NCBI GenBank assembly: GCA_013365365.1 | Contig: JABVXU010000472.1 | Location: forward strand, 1 to 41,428 | Length of the DNA: 41,428 nt | Reading direction: 5' to 3' | From: Cruorifilaria tuberocauda | Lineage: Eukaryota; Nematoda; Chromadorea; Rhabditida; Onchocercidae | In this document: positions 10,182 to 30,450 of the stretch, piece after piece | Layout of the letters: every line of letters begins with the position of its first letter | How positions within the stretch are numbered: position 1 is the stretch's first letter | The notes under the pieces: generated by a model | What the model was told of the DNA's origin: nothing | Database searches by the model: none | The model's input: only the letters and a program-made list of their open reading frames with translations | Translations under genes and position numbers: made by a program

Positions 10182-10194
10182 AGGTCAAGGGTCG
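10182..10194 (+). promoter_or_regulatory. Second DR1-like element
   Basis: AGGTCA-A-GGGTCG, the same two half sites as at 9965-9977 in swapped order, about 145 bases before the scramblase start codon. Confidence 0.35.
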
Positions 10195-10339
10195 GTAAGA
10201 AATCTACATTTAATTCCGGCCATTATATACTATCGGCAAAATTCACTTTATCATATGGGATAATATTTTAGTTGCAGAAAGACGAGATAAGGAAAATAGA
10301 ATTCATGAGATTGAAAGCAGTTCTACAAGCAATGCAAGA

Positions 10340-13153
10340 ATGGAATATTCTTCGGATAATGATAATTCAAATTCGAAATCGGAATATTTTGCAGCAATTT
10401 CATCCACTGTTATCACTGAGCAGCCTTATCCGCAAATGAACTTTTCTAAGAATGCTAAAATTTTAAGTAAAGTCAACGATCAAACTACTACTAGTAGTAA
10501 AGATGGTATAGATTCTTCCATTCATATTTTGATATATTTTGCATCAATCTTATATTGTAATAAGTAATTTTAGACGATGAACAAAGTAATTATTTACCAA
10601 TGTTAAATCTTGGTTCACTCAAACAATTTTATATTCGACAGGTTATCATTGCAATTATTAAAATTTAAATTTTTTAAATATATTTAGAAAAAGGAACTTC
10701 AAAATATTTTATGAAATCATTTGATTTAAACTTTTTGCTATAATCAATTAAATGTTTTCAAAAGAATGTAGTTTCGATGTAATGAAAAATAAAGCGAAAA
10801 AAAAAACAGCAGTACTCTATATTAGATGTATCAGATTAGACAGTACTCTGTATCATACATTAAATTGGTAAATTTAATTAAAAGTTAAATTAGAAATTAA
10901 TTCATTGGTAGGATTCCGATGTAATCGATACATTTCTTGGTTTTCTTAAAAAGAATCGATATGTTGTCCAAGATACCAATAGAAAACTGGTAATATTTTT
11001 ATTTCATTCATCAATTATTTCTCCATTGTTTGTTTTGTTTAATAAAAAGATGAAAACATGAAAATGTCTGAAAATTTAGAGAATTTTTTGAGATATTTTT
11101 ATTACAATAGAGATTGTACGATTAAATCAATTTAAGCTTTAATATACTTATAGCATGAAACATTTAAGTACTTGAGATAATATATCTCTTATCTCATTAC
11201 TACTTATTACTTAATAATGGATTTTTTGAGTGAAAAGAAATAAGGGGGAAAAAACAAAAACTATGTTCTTCGTTTCCACGAGGGAGAGAGGGAAGGGAAG
11301 AGAATTCTTATTATTAATAAATGATAAGTTTTTATTTCATTTCAAAATGTATCTCAGATTAAAGCATTTCTTATTTGTCCATTACGATAATTTGAAAATA
11401 TCAAAGAAAGCTATTCGAATGATCGGTACGAATTTCAGATTTATCACGTATTTGAAACGCGAAATGAAATGTCTCAGTGTGATTGTAGAATAGCACGATA
11501 TTCTCAATTACATTTCACCACCTCTACAGGACAGGTAAGACGTAAATCCTTGTCTTACCTAAAATACACGCACATTTGTTAAAGCATCCTTAAAATGATG
11601 TTAGCTTATTAGTCTTCTTTTCTAAATTATTTTTATTAGTCTAATTTAAATACATGACACTTCGGCTATTGACCTCCAATACCTTCCTACTTTACTTTTG
11701 TTTCGTTTATTTATTTTTATTCTTTTTCGTTTTTATATATTTTATGCTATTAGATATTATTGATTTTTCTTGAAAGGATTTTTTTTTGATTTTTTAATTT
11801 TAGTCTTTTATGAGCAATTTTTTATAGTTACCTTATCATTCTTTTTAAAGTTCATTACGGAAAGTTTTTAATGCTTTGTGATTTCTATCAAATTCTTGGT
11901 TTGTTTTATTATAGTCTTCAGGCTGAAAAGTACTTGTTATTATTCGGTTTTTTATACTTCATTCTTTATTTATTTTTGTACAAGTGTATTATTTATTTTG
12001 TAAACTTTATTTATTGTGAGGCCTGAGAAAACTTTTTTCTACATCAATGATATTTTTATGGTACTGTGTGATAACTGTAATAGCTTAAATTAGGAGGAGA
12101 TAAGGATGGAAAAAATGCTAAAATGTTCAAGTTTCTTTGGTCATCGATGTGGCACTTATCCAATATGCTGCATGTTTTCAAATAGCAATGCTCATCAGAT
12201 AATAATTGAATCGCCTCCAGGATTTGTTATTGGTCTGTACACGAAATGTTACTACTCTAAATCGCATATTTTGAAACTTAGAAATCAAGCATACAGAGAA
12301 ATTTTCAAAATAGTACTGTTGAGTTATCAGTTAGTAATGCTGATTACCATTTCTAGTATCTCTCTCGAATTGCTATAATTTTTTATTTTATTGCATTGAT
12401 ATGAATTAATTACCGTTATTGAATAATTTATAGGTGCAGTTATTCAGCAAATTAGTTTCATCAAGCTTTTTTATCAAGTAGAAGATGCAGAAGGGAATTT
12501 AAAATATTTCATTATTGGTTCAACACATAACTTTAGCTGCTTTGCATATTGTTGCTGTGATATACAATACGAAGTACATTTTCCCACTCTTCTGTTGATA
12601 ACAGTATAAGTAATTGCTGATATGATAGTATTCTTCTGGTGGGAAAGTAGAAATATTTAAACTAGAAGTATCTGAAAAGTGATTATGAACTAAGTATTTA
12701 ACTCAGCTTGCAGTCTAATTGAAAATTAAAACTTAAATTTAAAGAAGTAACCCATAAATACTACTTTGAAATCGTCTCTTACATTCTGGAATTATTATGA
12801 TGGTAATATTAGGTGATATCAGCAGATGAGAACATTCTTGTTGGTATTATCGCAAGAAAATGGGCAGAAGCGAATGATAAAAACACAGCTATTGACAATT
12901 TTAATATATCATGTTAGTAAACTACCATTATTTCTTCGTAATTCATTTGAATTCACTAATTATTAACTTATAAACAGTCTTCCTATAGATGAAGAATTAT
13001 TTATTTTAAAATTATAATTTAAGAAAGGGAAATCATCTTTTAGTTCCACGAAATATCTCTACAATCGATAAAATCCTTCTGCTTGGAGCACTTTTTCTCG
13101 TTTCAAATTTTAATTGTAAGTTTTTTATAATTTTATTTGACCAGAGTTACTGA
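10340..13153 (+). CDS. Divergent phospholipid scramblase, about 312 aa
   Basis: Eight-exon model: 10340-10505, 10574-10641, 10912-10989, 11245-11327 (weak), 12105-12312, 12448-12573, 12813-12912, 13044-13153. Scramblases are tail-anchored beta-barrel proteins; several move lipids between membrane leaflets when calcium binds. Family landmarks in order: LGSLKQFYIRQ (helical start, about 69-78), FLKKNRYVVQDT (about 90-100), the APPG-like SPPGFVIG (about 168-175), CFAYCCCDIQYE (about 232-243), VGIIARKW, then DNFNISFP and a closing helix KILLLGALFLV. The first 55 residues are Ser/Asn-rich and acidic, not Pro-rich as in human PLSCR1. The calcium segment reads AIDNFNISFPRN, so the first and last Asp are lost. 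About 20 extra residues sit between the barrel motifs. A candidate trans-splice acceptor (GTTGCAG, to 10277) precedes the first ATG. Exon 4 borders, the acceptor of exon 5 and the 3' end are uncertain. Activity may be calcium-independent or absent. Confidence 0.83.
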
Positions 13154-13883
13154 ATTACTCTAAGCTATGCTTCATTACTAAACTAATAATTTTATATTAA
13201 AATTTCTCAATGAAAAAATCACAGTGTCGATTTAAATAATGGATATAATGAAATAAATATAAGGAAGCTAAGACAAATATGGGGTACGAAAAAATTAATA
13301 AGTGAATAAACAAATAGCAGCAATCATAAAATAAATAAAATCAACGAATTCATTAATCTATTCATTCATGATAATAATTACAAATACATTATTTCAGAAA
13401 CCAGTTCACTTGATACCATCTCTCTTACCATTCTGTTTTATAAATTTTTAATTTTTTTTTTAATTGTCAATTAAACTATGATAATAATGATTGGATTGAA
13501 AGGTCAGGGATATATAAATTGTGATTAGTGTGTTTGCATGAATAAATTCACTAATTACTTCTCACATTTTATGAATAATTCTATTAATCTCTTGTTTATT
13601 TTCAAATAAATTCTTGTGAAATCAAATGTCGAGAGTGAGTAAAGCTGAGATTGAGTAAACATTGCCTGATACCTATCACTACCTTGGGAGGATAGTGCGA
13701 AAAAACTTAATAGTAAGTTGTACAGATGACGGGATGGAATAAGCCGATATTTAACTTGAGATTGCATTTCTACAACATCTGTTCAATCTCTCATTACTAT
13801 TATCAATATATGTATTCATGTGATAACGGCAATTTTAATATTTCTGTAATAAAAAACGAAAAAAGAAAATCAGTTTCTTTATA
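13154..13883. other. Convergent gap between scramblase and TRPC genes
   Basis: The two genes end toward each other here. No coding exon seen; the open frames at 13555-13767 and 13726-13911 are not supported. A plus-strand AATAAA at 13252-13257 is about 100 bases past the scramblase stop and is a candidate polyadenylation signal. Confidence 0.6.
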
Positions 13884-22956
<9,073 letters not shown>

Positions 22957-23589
22957 TTGACGTAACGGAATTCATATTTTCTTTTTTCGTCAATAAATTT
23001 GTTATTGGTAAACAAAAACGAAACCTTCTAATAAAATAAAACTTACTGAATTTTCTCATTATTTGATAATATCGTTTTGAGATAGTTCAGTATTATTTCC
23101 AGATTACATCATTATCAGTTTCAAGTAAGTTGAATTCAAAATTCTTCCATCAGAATTAATATAAAATTGAATAGATTGAAAATATCGCCAGATGATAATA
23201 TCTAAGGTAAACTGATAACATGTTATGGTTTGAATTTAACTAGACTAATTAATTTGTTTACTTTAGCTCTCAGTTTTTTATGCATTCATTGTTTTCACAC
23301 AATAACAGATAATTCTCATCAGATTTAAAATAAATTGAAGAGGAAGGAGAAAGAAGGGAAACGAAAGAAAGCTTATTTAAAGCTAAGGAAAGTGTATGAT
23401 AACAAAGAATGAAGTAGCAAATACATTTGTCGCTTCTCCAACTTTTTTTTCTTTCAATGAAGGATGACGAAACAAATAATTACTTCAACTGTTAAGTGTA
23501 ACAGTTGTTCTTCTACGCATTCATAGCTGAAGCAATTTTCAATCTCCAATTTATACTATGCTTTTCAATTTAACCTCTTCTACAGTCAT

Positions 23590-23935
23590 TCGCTTCTGTA
23601 AATACCATTCTCATACTCTCCAGTATCTCTTTAAACACTGTACTTTCAATAGCACTTTTCAAATGTTACGCTTATAAATGTTGCCTTTATACCAAATACC
23701 ATATTTTTAATATAAATCTTTAAATATCACATTCATAACTGTTCTCTTGAGTACTGTATCTCTAATACAGAACCCTAAAATGTCTATGCAAATACCGTAT
23801 TTCTAATACCGACATTCAGATATGATACTTAAGAATCTCTCATTAAATATCGTATTTCTTATACTGTTTTTTAAATGTAATGGTCATGAAAAACTGTAAC
23901 CGCTTACTAAACAATATGGCTACATATTTGTTTAA
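23590..23935. repeat. Degenerate tandem repeat, unit about 56 bp, about five copies
   Basis: The phrase AAATACCGTATTTCTAATAC recurs in diverged form, followed each time by a TTnAAATGTnA-type and TCATnA-type segment. Starts are near 23634, 23694, 23753 (short copy), 23799 and 23853, with a possible worn copy near 23600. Copies differ at many sites, so it is old. It is not coding. Confidence 0.6.
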
Positions 23936-24717
23936 AAAAAAAACTAAAAACTATCCGTTATGAATTATATAATATTTATAATACTTTTTATCAATTATAT
24001 AATATTATTTAATAGTTTCTTTGAAGCTTTTTTGATCAAGTTTTTCCATTTTTATATTATCATATTCGAATTACTTATTGTCACGTAAAATAACAACTAT
24101 TAGGTTATTCTCTCCAAGTTTAGCCAAGCTATTAACTAACTCCATTAACTTTTTATTAGTAATAAAAATAAATTAAGTAACAATTTAAATACTATTGAAT
24201 AACTTTAAAATAATTATGCAGATATATATTAACATAAAATTCTAATAAAAAAGACAGTATAATCTTCTAACTTAATGTTTCCAATGAAATTTACTTCTAT
24301 TCTTATTTCATTTAATAAATTTAAGCTAAATCAATGAACAAGTAGTATTTCAATATCATTATCAGTTATCAGAGAACTTAAGATTAGTTTATTATTGATA
24401 TTGAAAACAATCAATCAATGAATATGATTTATCATATTAGATAATGAATTGATAAGAAGAGAAGTGTTAAAGTAAGAAAATTCATCTTCGACTATTTTAT
24501 TTTCTACGCTATTTATCTGAAAATACTTTGAAATATTTGAATTCTACTTAACTAATTAGCATCTAATTAACTTATATTCTCTTGGAAAGATTAATTAATC
24601 ATCATTAGCTATTCATTTTCATTTAAAAATACTTTATAGTTTATAGACATGTGATTATTTTCTAGTTAATTTTACATTTTTGAACTCATGAATTTAGTAC
24701 TTGAATCGAAAAAAATA

Positions 24718-24752
24718 CGAGAGAGAGAGAAAGAGAGAAAAAGAGAGAGAGG
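24718..24752. repeat. Imperfect (GA)n tract
   Basis: GA units interrupted by AAA steps; explains the Glu/Arg/Lys-rich frame that begins nearby. Confidence 0.9.
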
Positions 24753-27700
24753 GAAAGAGGAAAAAAATTACTTTTAGAAATGCTAACAGTTTTGACAAAA
24801 AATTTTCAAACAAAAATTGCGATTCATTTCATTTTGTTTATTCAAATAACATTTTGGAAACTAAGTGTTTCAATAATTTTGAAATTTTTTGCCTAAAAGC
24901 CAAAGAAATGAAATACTGCTGCTAAAAAGAATTTTTAAAAAAGTGATAAAATACTAAAAGATTCCAAAATTTCAATCAATTGGAATAAGCATCATTACAA
25001 CCTAATAGATAGTTTAAGCTAATAAAAGAAAATTGTGATTTTATTGTCTTTGAACAAAGTTAATTTTTTTTCCAGAATTTTCGTCGTAAAATAGAATGAG
25101 GAAAGAAAAAAGAAACAGAAGAGGGTGAAATCAAACAAGTTGTATTCATTTAATTGTTCATCTTTATCTTTACTTTCTAATTTATTTCTCTTCATTTTTT
25201 TCCCTAAAGAAAATTTTTTTTTAAAACGAAAGATACAGCAATAAATAAAAGATCCAACATACAATGCGTCTACTTAGAAATAACTTTTACTCAATCACAA
25301 ATAAAAAGCACTCACTCAAAAAAATAGCTAATGGTCATTCATTCAGCCTAGAATTATAATTCAGTTTGAAAAAGCCATTGATTTGCTTTATTCTAGACGT
25401 TAATGAAACAATAAACTGTGATACCTGAATATTACTGATAATTGTGATAACGAAAATTGTCTTGTTAAATTTCATTAAAATTCAGATTTAATTAATTTCA
25501 TTAAGATTCCCCTAATTATACACTTTTAATATTTGTTTTCGTCGAAATTAAGTTTAATAAGACGACAATAACTGAAAGTTAAAATTTATAATTTCAGAAA
25601 AGTGAAATAAATAGTAAGTATAAATTGTGAGAAAATGAGGAATGTAAATTGATTGATTAAATGATAGCATTTTTAACAAATTTAACTGTAATTTATACTT
25701 ATTGTCTATTGGTTAAATCATTAAATTATGGAAAAAGTATAAAATGAAATTATAGACAAATCAATCTAAGTCAATTACAATTACTTTAATCAATTTTAAT
25801 TAAGGGAGCTGTTCAATTAATGACTATAGAAGTTTAGAATCTAAGATTAGAACTGAGGTAACAATTCTATCCGATCATTATTGATCAAAAAATAATTTGA
25901 GAAGCGAAATTCGAGTAGCAATTTTATGATCACTTTCAGAATTGAAATTTAAGCAACAATTTTAGGATTTGTTGTAATGGATCAGCAACGACTGGAATAA
26001 TTTTTAAATTATTTGAGACGAGAAAAGATTGAAGTGGAAAGATGTGATTGCAAGAAATGATAATTTCTCAAGCATATGTTTCAACAGCGTTTTCAATTCA
26101 CTGAGTAGCAATCAATCCATCATATTTATAAGTTTATTATTTCCACTTAATTACTAATTATTTATCAATTAATTAGTTTTTTTGTTATTGATATGAATAG
26201 TGTTGAGAAAAAAATTTTTTTTCAATTTTTAGTTTATTTTTGTAATAAAAATTTCAAATATAAATATATTAAATATTTCGTTAAAAATTTTTGAAATTAT
26301 TAAATTATAAAATAATTTTGAATAAATTATGAATAGGAAGAAGGGAAAAAAGAAACTTTAAAACAAGAAAAATAGTAGTAATGAATTTCCATTACAGTTT
26401 GTATTATCTGTTTAACATAGCTTTCGTTTTAATTTGTTCAACCTAGCAAAACTTGACCAATAAGTTAAGGTTTGAAAATTATCAATACACATCATTGTGT
26501 ACGATATTCGATTACTTAATTTAAGTGATGCTAAGGTTTTCCTCTTAATTATTGATTGAAAACTTTCCTGAAAATTGATGATTAATTAATACTTAGCTTG
26601 CCAATGGAAAAGTAAAATAAATGAAACGAATACATAATAGTTAAATAAATAAATGAATGAATATATGAAATTAAATTAATACATAAACTGAAGAAGATAT
26701 TTAAATTATTAAATTTGAATTAAACAAATAATTAAATTAAATAAAAAAGTTATTAAATAATTCAAAAAAAGTTTAAAACATATATTGCAATAATAAGTAT
26801 ACAATAATTGAATAAACGTAAGTACAATAAATGCATGAATGCAATAATAATTGCAATTGCAATAATAAATATACTGAATTTAATGATAATTGATTTGTTT
26901 TTTATAGTTATATAAAAGCAGTATGAATACTTTCAAATATAGAAAATAAGGAAACTGAAGGATTGAATTGCTTAATAAAAATTCATTCGAGATATCCTGT
27001 TGATGAATTATTCATCATTGGATATTGAAATGCAAATGTAAGACGAAAAATCGGATGAGTAAATTAATGAAGGAATATATGAACAACACAGAAGATATAA
27101 ATGTTTTAAAATTTTAAGCGTGTGACAAGAAGAGTAAAGGTAAACAATAAACAATAACATAAACAAATGAAATATACCTAATAAATATTTTCAATGTTTA
27201 ACTTGAAATAGAAGTAGTAAATAAGCAATTGAAAAAAAAACCAACAATCATCTCTATTTTCAATATTCATTTACTTACTGTTTACAAAATGCTAAAATAG
27301 CATTTTTAAATTGTTGGATGAAAAAATTAAACAATAAACAATTTAACGCTTAATTTTAAGTCTTGCTTTGGTTGGTCAAAAAAATTATCCTTCAAAAGGT
27401 TTTGAAAGATTTCTCGAAATTTTCATACAAGCAAAACCATTTTTGATTGAATAGCAATATCAAACTATAAAATTGTCCGTTTTCTTATCTTTCACAAATC
27501 TTATTTAGAATATTTTCAGAATAAAATGAAGATATCAAGCGGTTTTAAATCAAATTAATAAAATTATCAGATAAAAATTCATGAAATTAAAAAATTTTAT
27601 CTCAGAATGCCGCTTATTTTCAATATAAAATCATATTATTGCTAAAATATTAGGTAATAAAGTTTTACTTTATAGTTTTTCGGTTCTGAAAAAGGAAAAC

Positions 27701-28294
27701 ATGGAAAAACGACAATAAAAATTCCCTTGCTCATCTAAATAATGTCAATCTCTTCAATCATTCATTTCGAAACTTTCAAAAAACTCTTCAAAGCATGCCT
27801 ATAAATGAGCTAAGAAAAAAAAAGGAGCAAGAATTTCGTTTTTTAAATTTTTTCAAAAAAAGAAAAACTGTCGCCTATTTCAATTTTAATTCCTTTGTGG
27901 TTTCATTTTTTGAAACACAAACTTTTCATCCTAACTTTTTCATCAATCAAGCTTCTTTTCATTTTCATCGTCTCTTCATTGAGTAAACAATTTTCGAGTA
28001 TTTCTTCGAAAATTTACAAAGTGTATTAATAATCGAAATAATTATACTGATTATCAAAAATGTATACAAATGGAAATCATGAATATAACTTATCAATCAT
28101 TAAAACTAAAATTCAAAACCACAAATATTTTAAAATTCAGTTTAAAATAAAATTTAGCTTTAATAATTATAATGAGCAATATTTTAATTTTAAATAATCA
28201 TCTAAAATAAAAATAATTATTATTCTATTGACCATAACAAAAATAAAAAAATAACATCCATTGCAAAATCATATATTTCACGTGAGCGATAATT

Positions 28295-28343
28295 ACACAC
28301 ACATGCACGCACACGCACACGCACACGCACACATGTACACATA
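28295..28343. repeat. (CA)n-type tract with CG steps
   Basis: Repeated ACGCAC/ACACGC units, strictly alternating purine and pyrimidine over about 48 bases; Z-DNA-prone microsatellite. Confidence 0.9.
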
Positions 28344-28703
28344 CCATTCAGGTAGCAAGTGTAGCGCAATTTAAATTAGGTCAGCTGACTGAAAAAGAAT
28401 AAAGGAAATAATATTTTATTAACTTATAATGATTATTGACAACAAATTTCGAGTAACACTTTTCATTCTGATTGCTTGGCATTAACTATTGATTAATCAA
28501 TTAATCAATATCCATCAAAATATTATCGATGATCAGTGATGACAGATATTTATTATCGTATCATTTGATTGGCAGCAAAGCTGATATTTAATTGATAAAA
28601 ACAACCATTGTTTCATTTTTGTTATTTCTTTTTCCTTTTGCCAGACAGAAATACGAAAGAAAACAATTTCATTAATTTATTTAAATTGCAATATTAGGAT
28701 AAA

Positions 28704-28817
28704 ATGAAACGTTGCAATCAGAAAAAGCAATCACCGAAAATGTCGAAGTTTGGAAGAGCCGGAAAAACCTATCGAACAAAAAGGCAATCAGTGATGGATA
28801 AGGCTCATATATTATAA
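28704..28817 (+). CDS. Candidate 37-residue very basic small protein
   Basis: ATG follows an acceptor-like CAATATTAG by six bases, as in a trans-spliced message. The frame encodes MKRCNQKKQSPKMSKFGRAG and continues with TYRTKRQSVMDKAHIL to TAA. It is rich in Lys/Arg and in less A+T-biased codons than the flanks. It has no recognised family, and might equally be a worn fragment of an exon. Confidence 0.22.
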   Translation: MKRCNQKKQSPKMSKFGRAGKTYRTKRQSVMDKAHIL

Positions 28818-29648
28818 TCTAACTTATCTATCTAACATCTTCCAGGGCTTTAGATATAAACAAGCCTTATAAAACTATAGGAATTTTAAGAGGCACTTCT
28901 TAAGAATTGAAAAGTTGATTTGGGATGAAATCGTCTTGTTTATTTGCATGAAAATATATGAATGTTTCTTTTTTGCTGGTATCCAAGTTGGAATATGTTT
29001 ATTTGTTCATTGAAGAAGTAAGATATTCGTATGATTTAAGGGCAAATATTACCAATTATCACTATATATCTGATTGAAAATGATTCGATTAAGGTAAGGA
29101 ATGAAACATAATAATGATTAAAATTTCAATTAATTAATTAATTCTTTTTAAATAAGTATTCTAAGATTGATTAATTTCATAAATCACGTAAAGTTTAACG
29201 AATAATTTGAAATATATAATTATTTCAGCAATCATTATTTTAGCTATCATACATTACATTATTTTTCATATTTACAAATTATATGAACAGATTTATTGAG
29301 AATATGGAATTGAAGTAGAAAAAAAATCGATAATTAATTTATTTTTTGATAATAAAACAAATTCCGATAATCAATAAATTCGTTCTATTGATTATTTATA
29401 GCAATAATAAATTATATAAGTCACATTAAATTAAATTATTTTAAATTCTTCAAAAATAATATAAGGAAAACTATGTGTAATTTAATCGAACACTTTGAAA
29501 TTGAATAGAAATGAAATGAAATGAATTTTAAATGGAATTTAATTTAGCAATTAAGAAGTAAATGGGAAAGATAGAGTTAGCTGGAAGGAACGAATGTGCG
29601 GTAAAATGATTATATCCCATCAAATATTTATATATATCTCATATGGAT

Positions 29649-29700
29649 GTGCACACAATGGTACACACACACACGTGTGTACACACCCATATACACGTAC
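29649..29700. repeat. CA/TG tract with ACACACGTGTGT palindrome
   Basis: Alternating tract containing a perfect 12-base palindrome ACACACGTGTGT, so it can form both a cruciform and Z-DNA. In non-coding DNA. Confidence 0.85.
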
Positions 29701-30450
29701 AGACTGAAATTTCATTTCAATAATTTCTTAACAGCTGTTCCTATCTGACCGAATCCTTTTATCCTTTGAAAATCTTGCAGAAATTAAACAATGAAATTTT
29801 GAAATAATTAATTACGTTGTATTTCTGTTCATTATTATCAAAAAAATTAATCAATAATCAAAAATAAATCTTTCTCTTTACCTATGATTAATTATGTATT
29901 TTTTGTGTTTTGTTAAAGTCATATCGATTAACAATTGAATTTATTTCTGCTTATTACAGTTTACCAAATCAAATCAATTTCATATCGGAAATTTAAATCA
30001 AATAAATCAATAAATTTACATAATTTAAATTTCAACCTCTTTTTTCTCGCTAATTAAAAATATCTGTTCACATTTATGCCATCTGTTGCTGTATTTTTTT
30101 AAAGAAATAAAAAAAATAGAGAAGATGTAGGAGGAAAACAAAAAAACAAAATTAATTTAAAAATTTTTTAACAAAAAAAAATCTCGTTAGAAACAAAATT
30201 TTTACATAATAAAAATGACAGAAAGATTGATAGCTCTATGGATAATATTCATTAATTAATTAACGAACAAAACAAAAATGAAATTACTTTGTATTATTTG
30301 ATCAAACTTTCTTAGTGATATGATTTGATAACATTCATGAATACAAGTGAAGAAGTGAAAGTTGACGTGTTCTGCAACACGTGAAAAAGTCACGTAAATT
30401 GATCGATCGATACATTTAATTGAAATGAAATGTTATAAAACCACTTTTGA

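Larger units (their letters stand above)
9204..10277. promoter_or_regulatory. Shared divergent promoter region
   Basis: This 1.07-kb gap separates the starts of the ZFAND2 gene (leftward) and the scramblase gene (rightward). It is less A+T-rich than other gaps and holds an HSE (9416-9433), a CACGTG E-box (9377-9382), a 7-bp-arm inverted repeat (9734-9753) and two AGGTCA/GGGTCG direct repeats (9965-9977, 10182-10194). No coding exon is supported within it. Sharing of control by both genes is inferred from the layout only. Confidence 0.65.
22957..30450. other. 7.5-kb region without a confident gene
   Basis: This lies upstream of the TRPC start and past the 3' end of the 289-residue gene. It is A+T-rich with runs of TTAATTAA-type sequence. 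Seen within it: a decayed tandem repeat (23590-23935), a GA tract (24718-24752), CA/TG tracts (28295-28343, 29649-29700) and a small basic frame (28704-28817). The open frames at 24701, 25019 and 27795 are low-complexity. It may hold distal control sequence or first exons of the TRPC gene. Confidence 0.55.

Noticed and set aside
11328..11493. Continuation of the scramblase exon-4 frame to 11493
   Set aside because: Shows no scramblase similarity after LLLINDK; treated as intron, with a donor AA|GTTTTT.
24701..24925. 74-codon plus-strand frame with Arg/Glu/Lys repeats
   Set aside because: Starts at a non-ATG codon and its charged part is simply a GA microsatellite.
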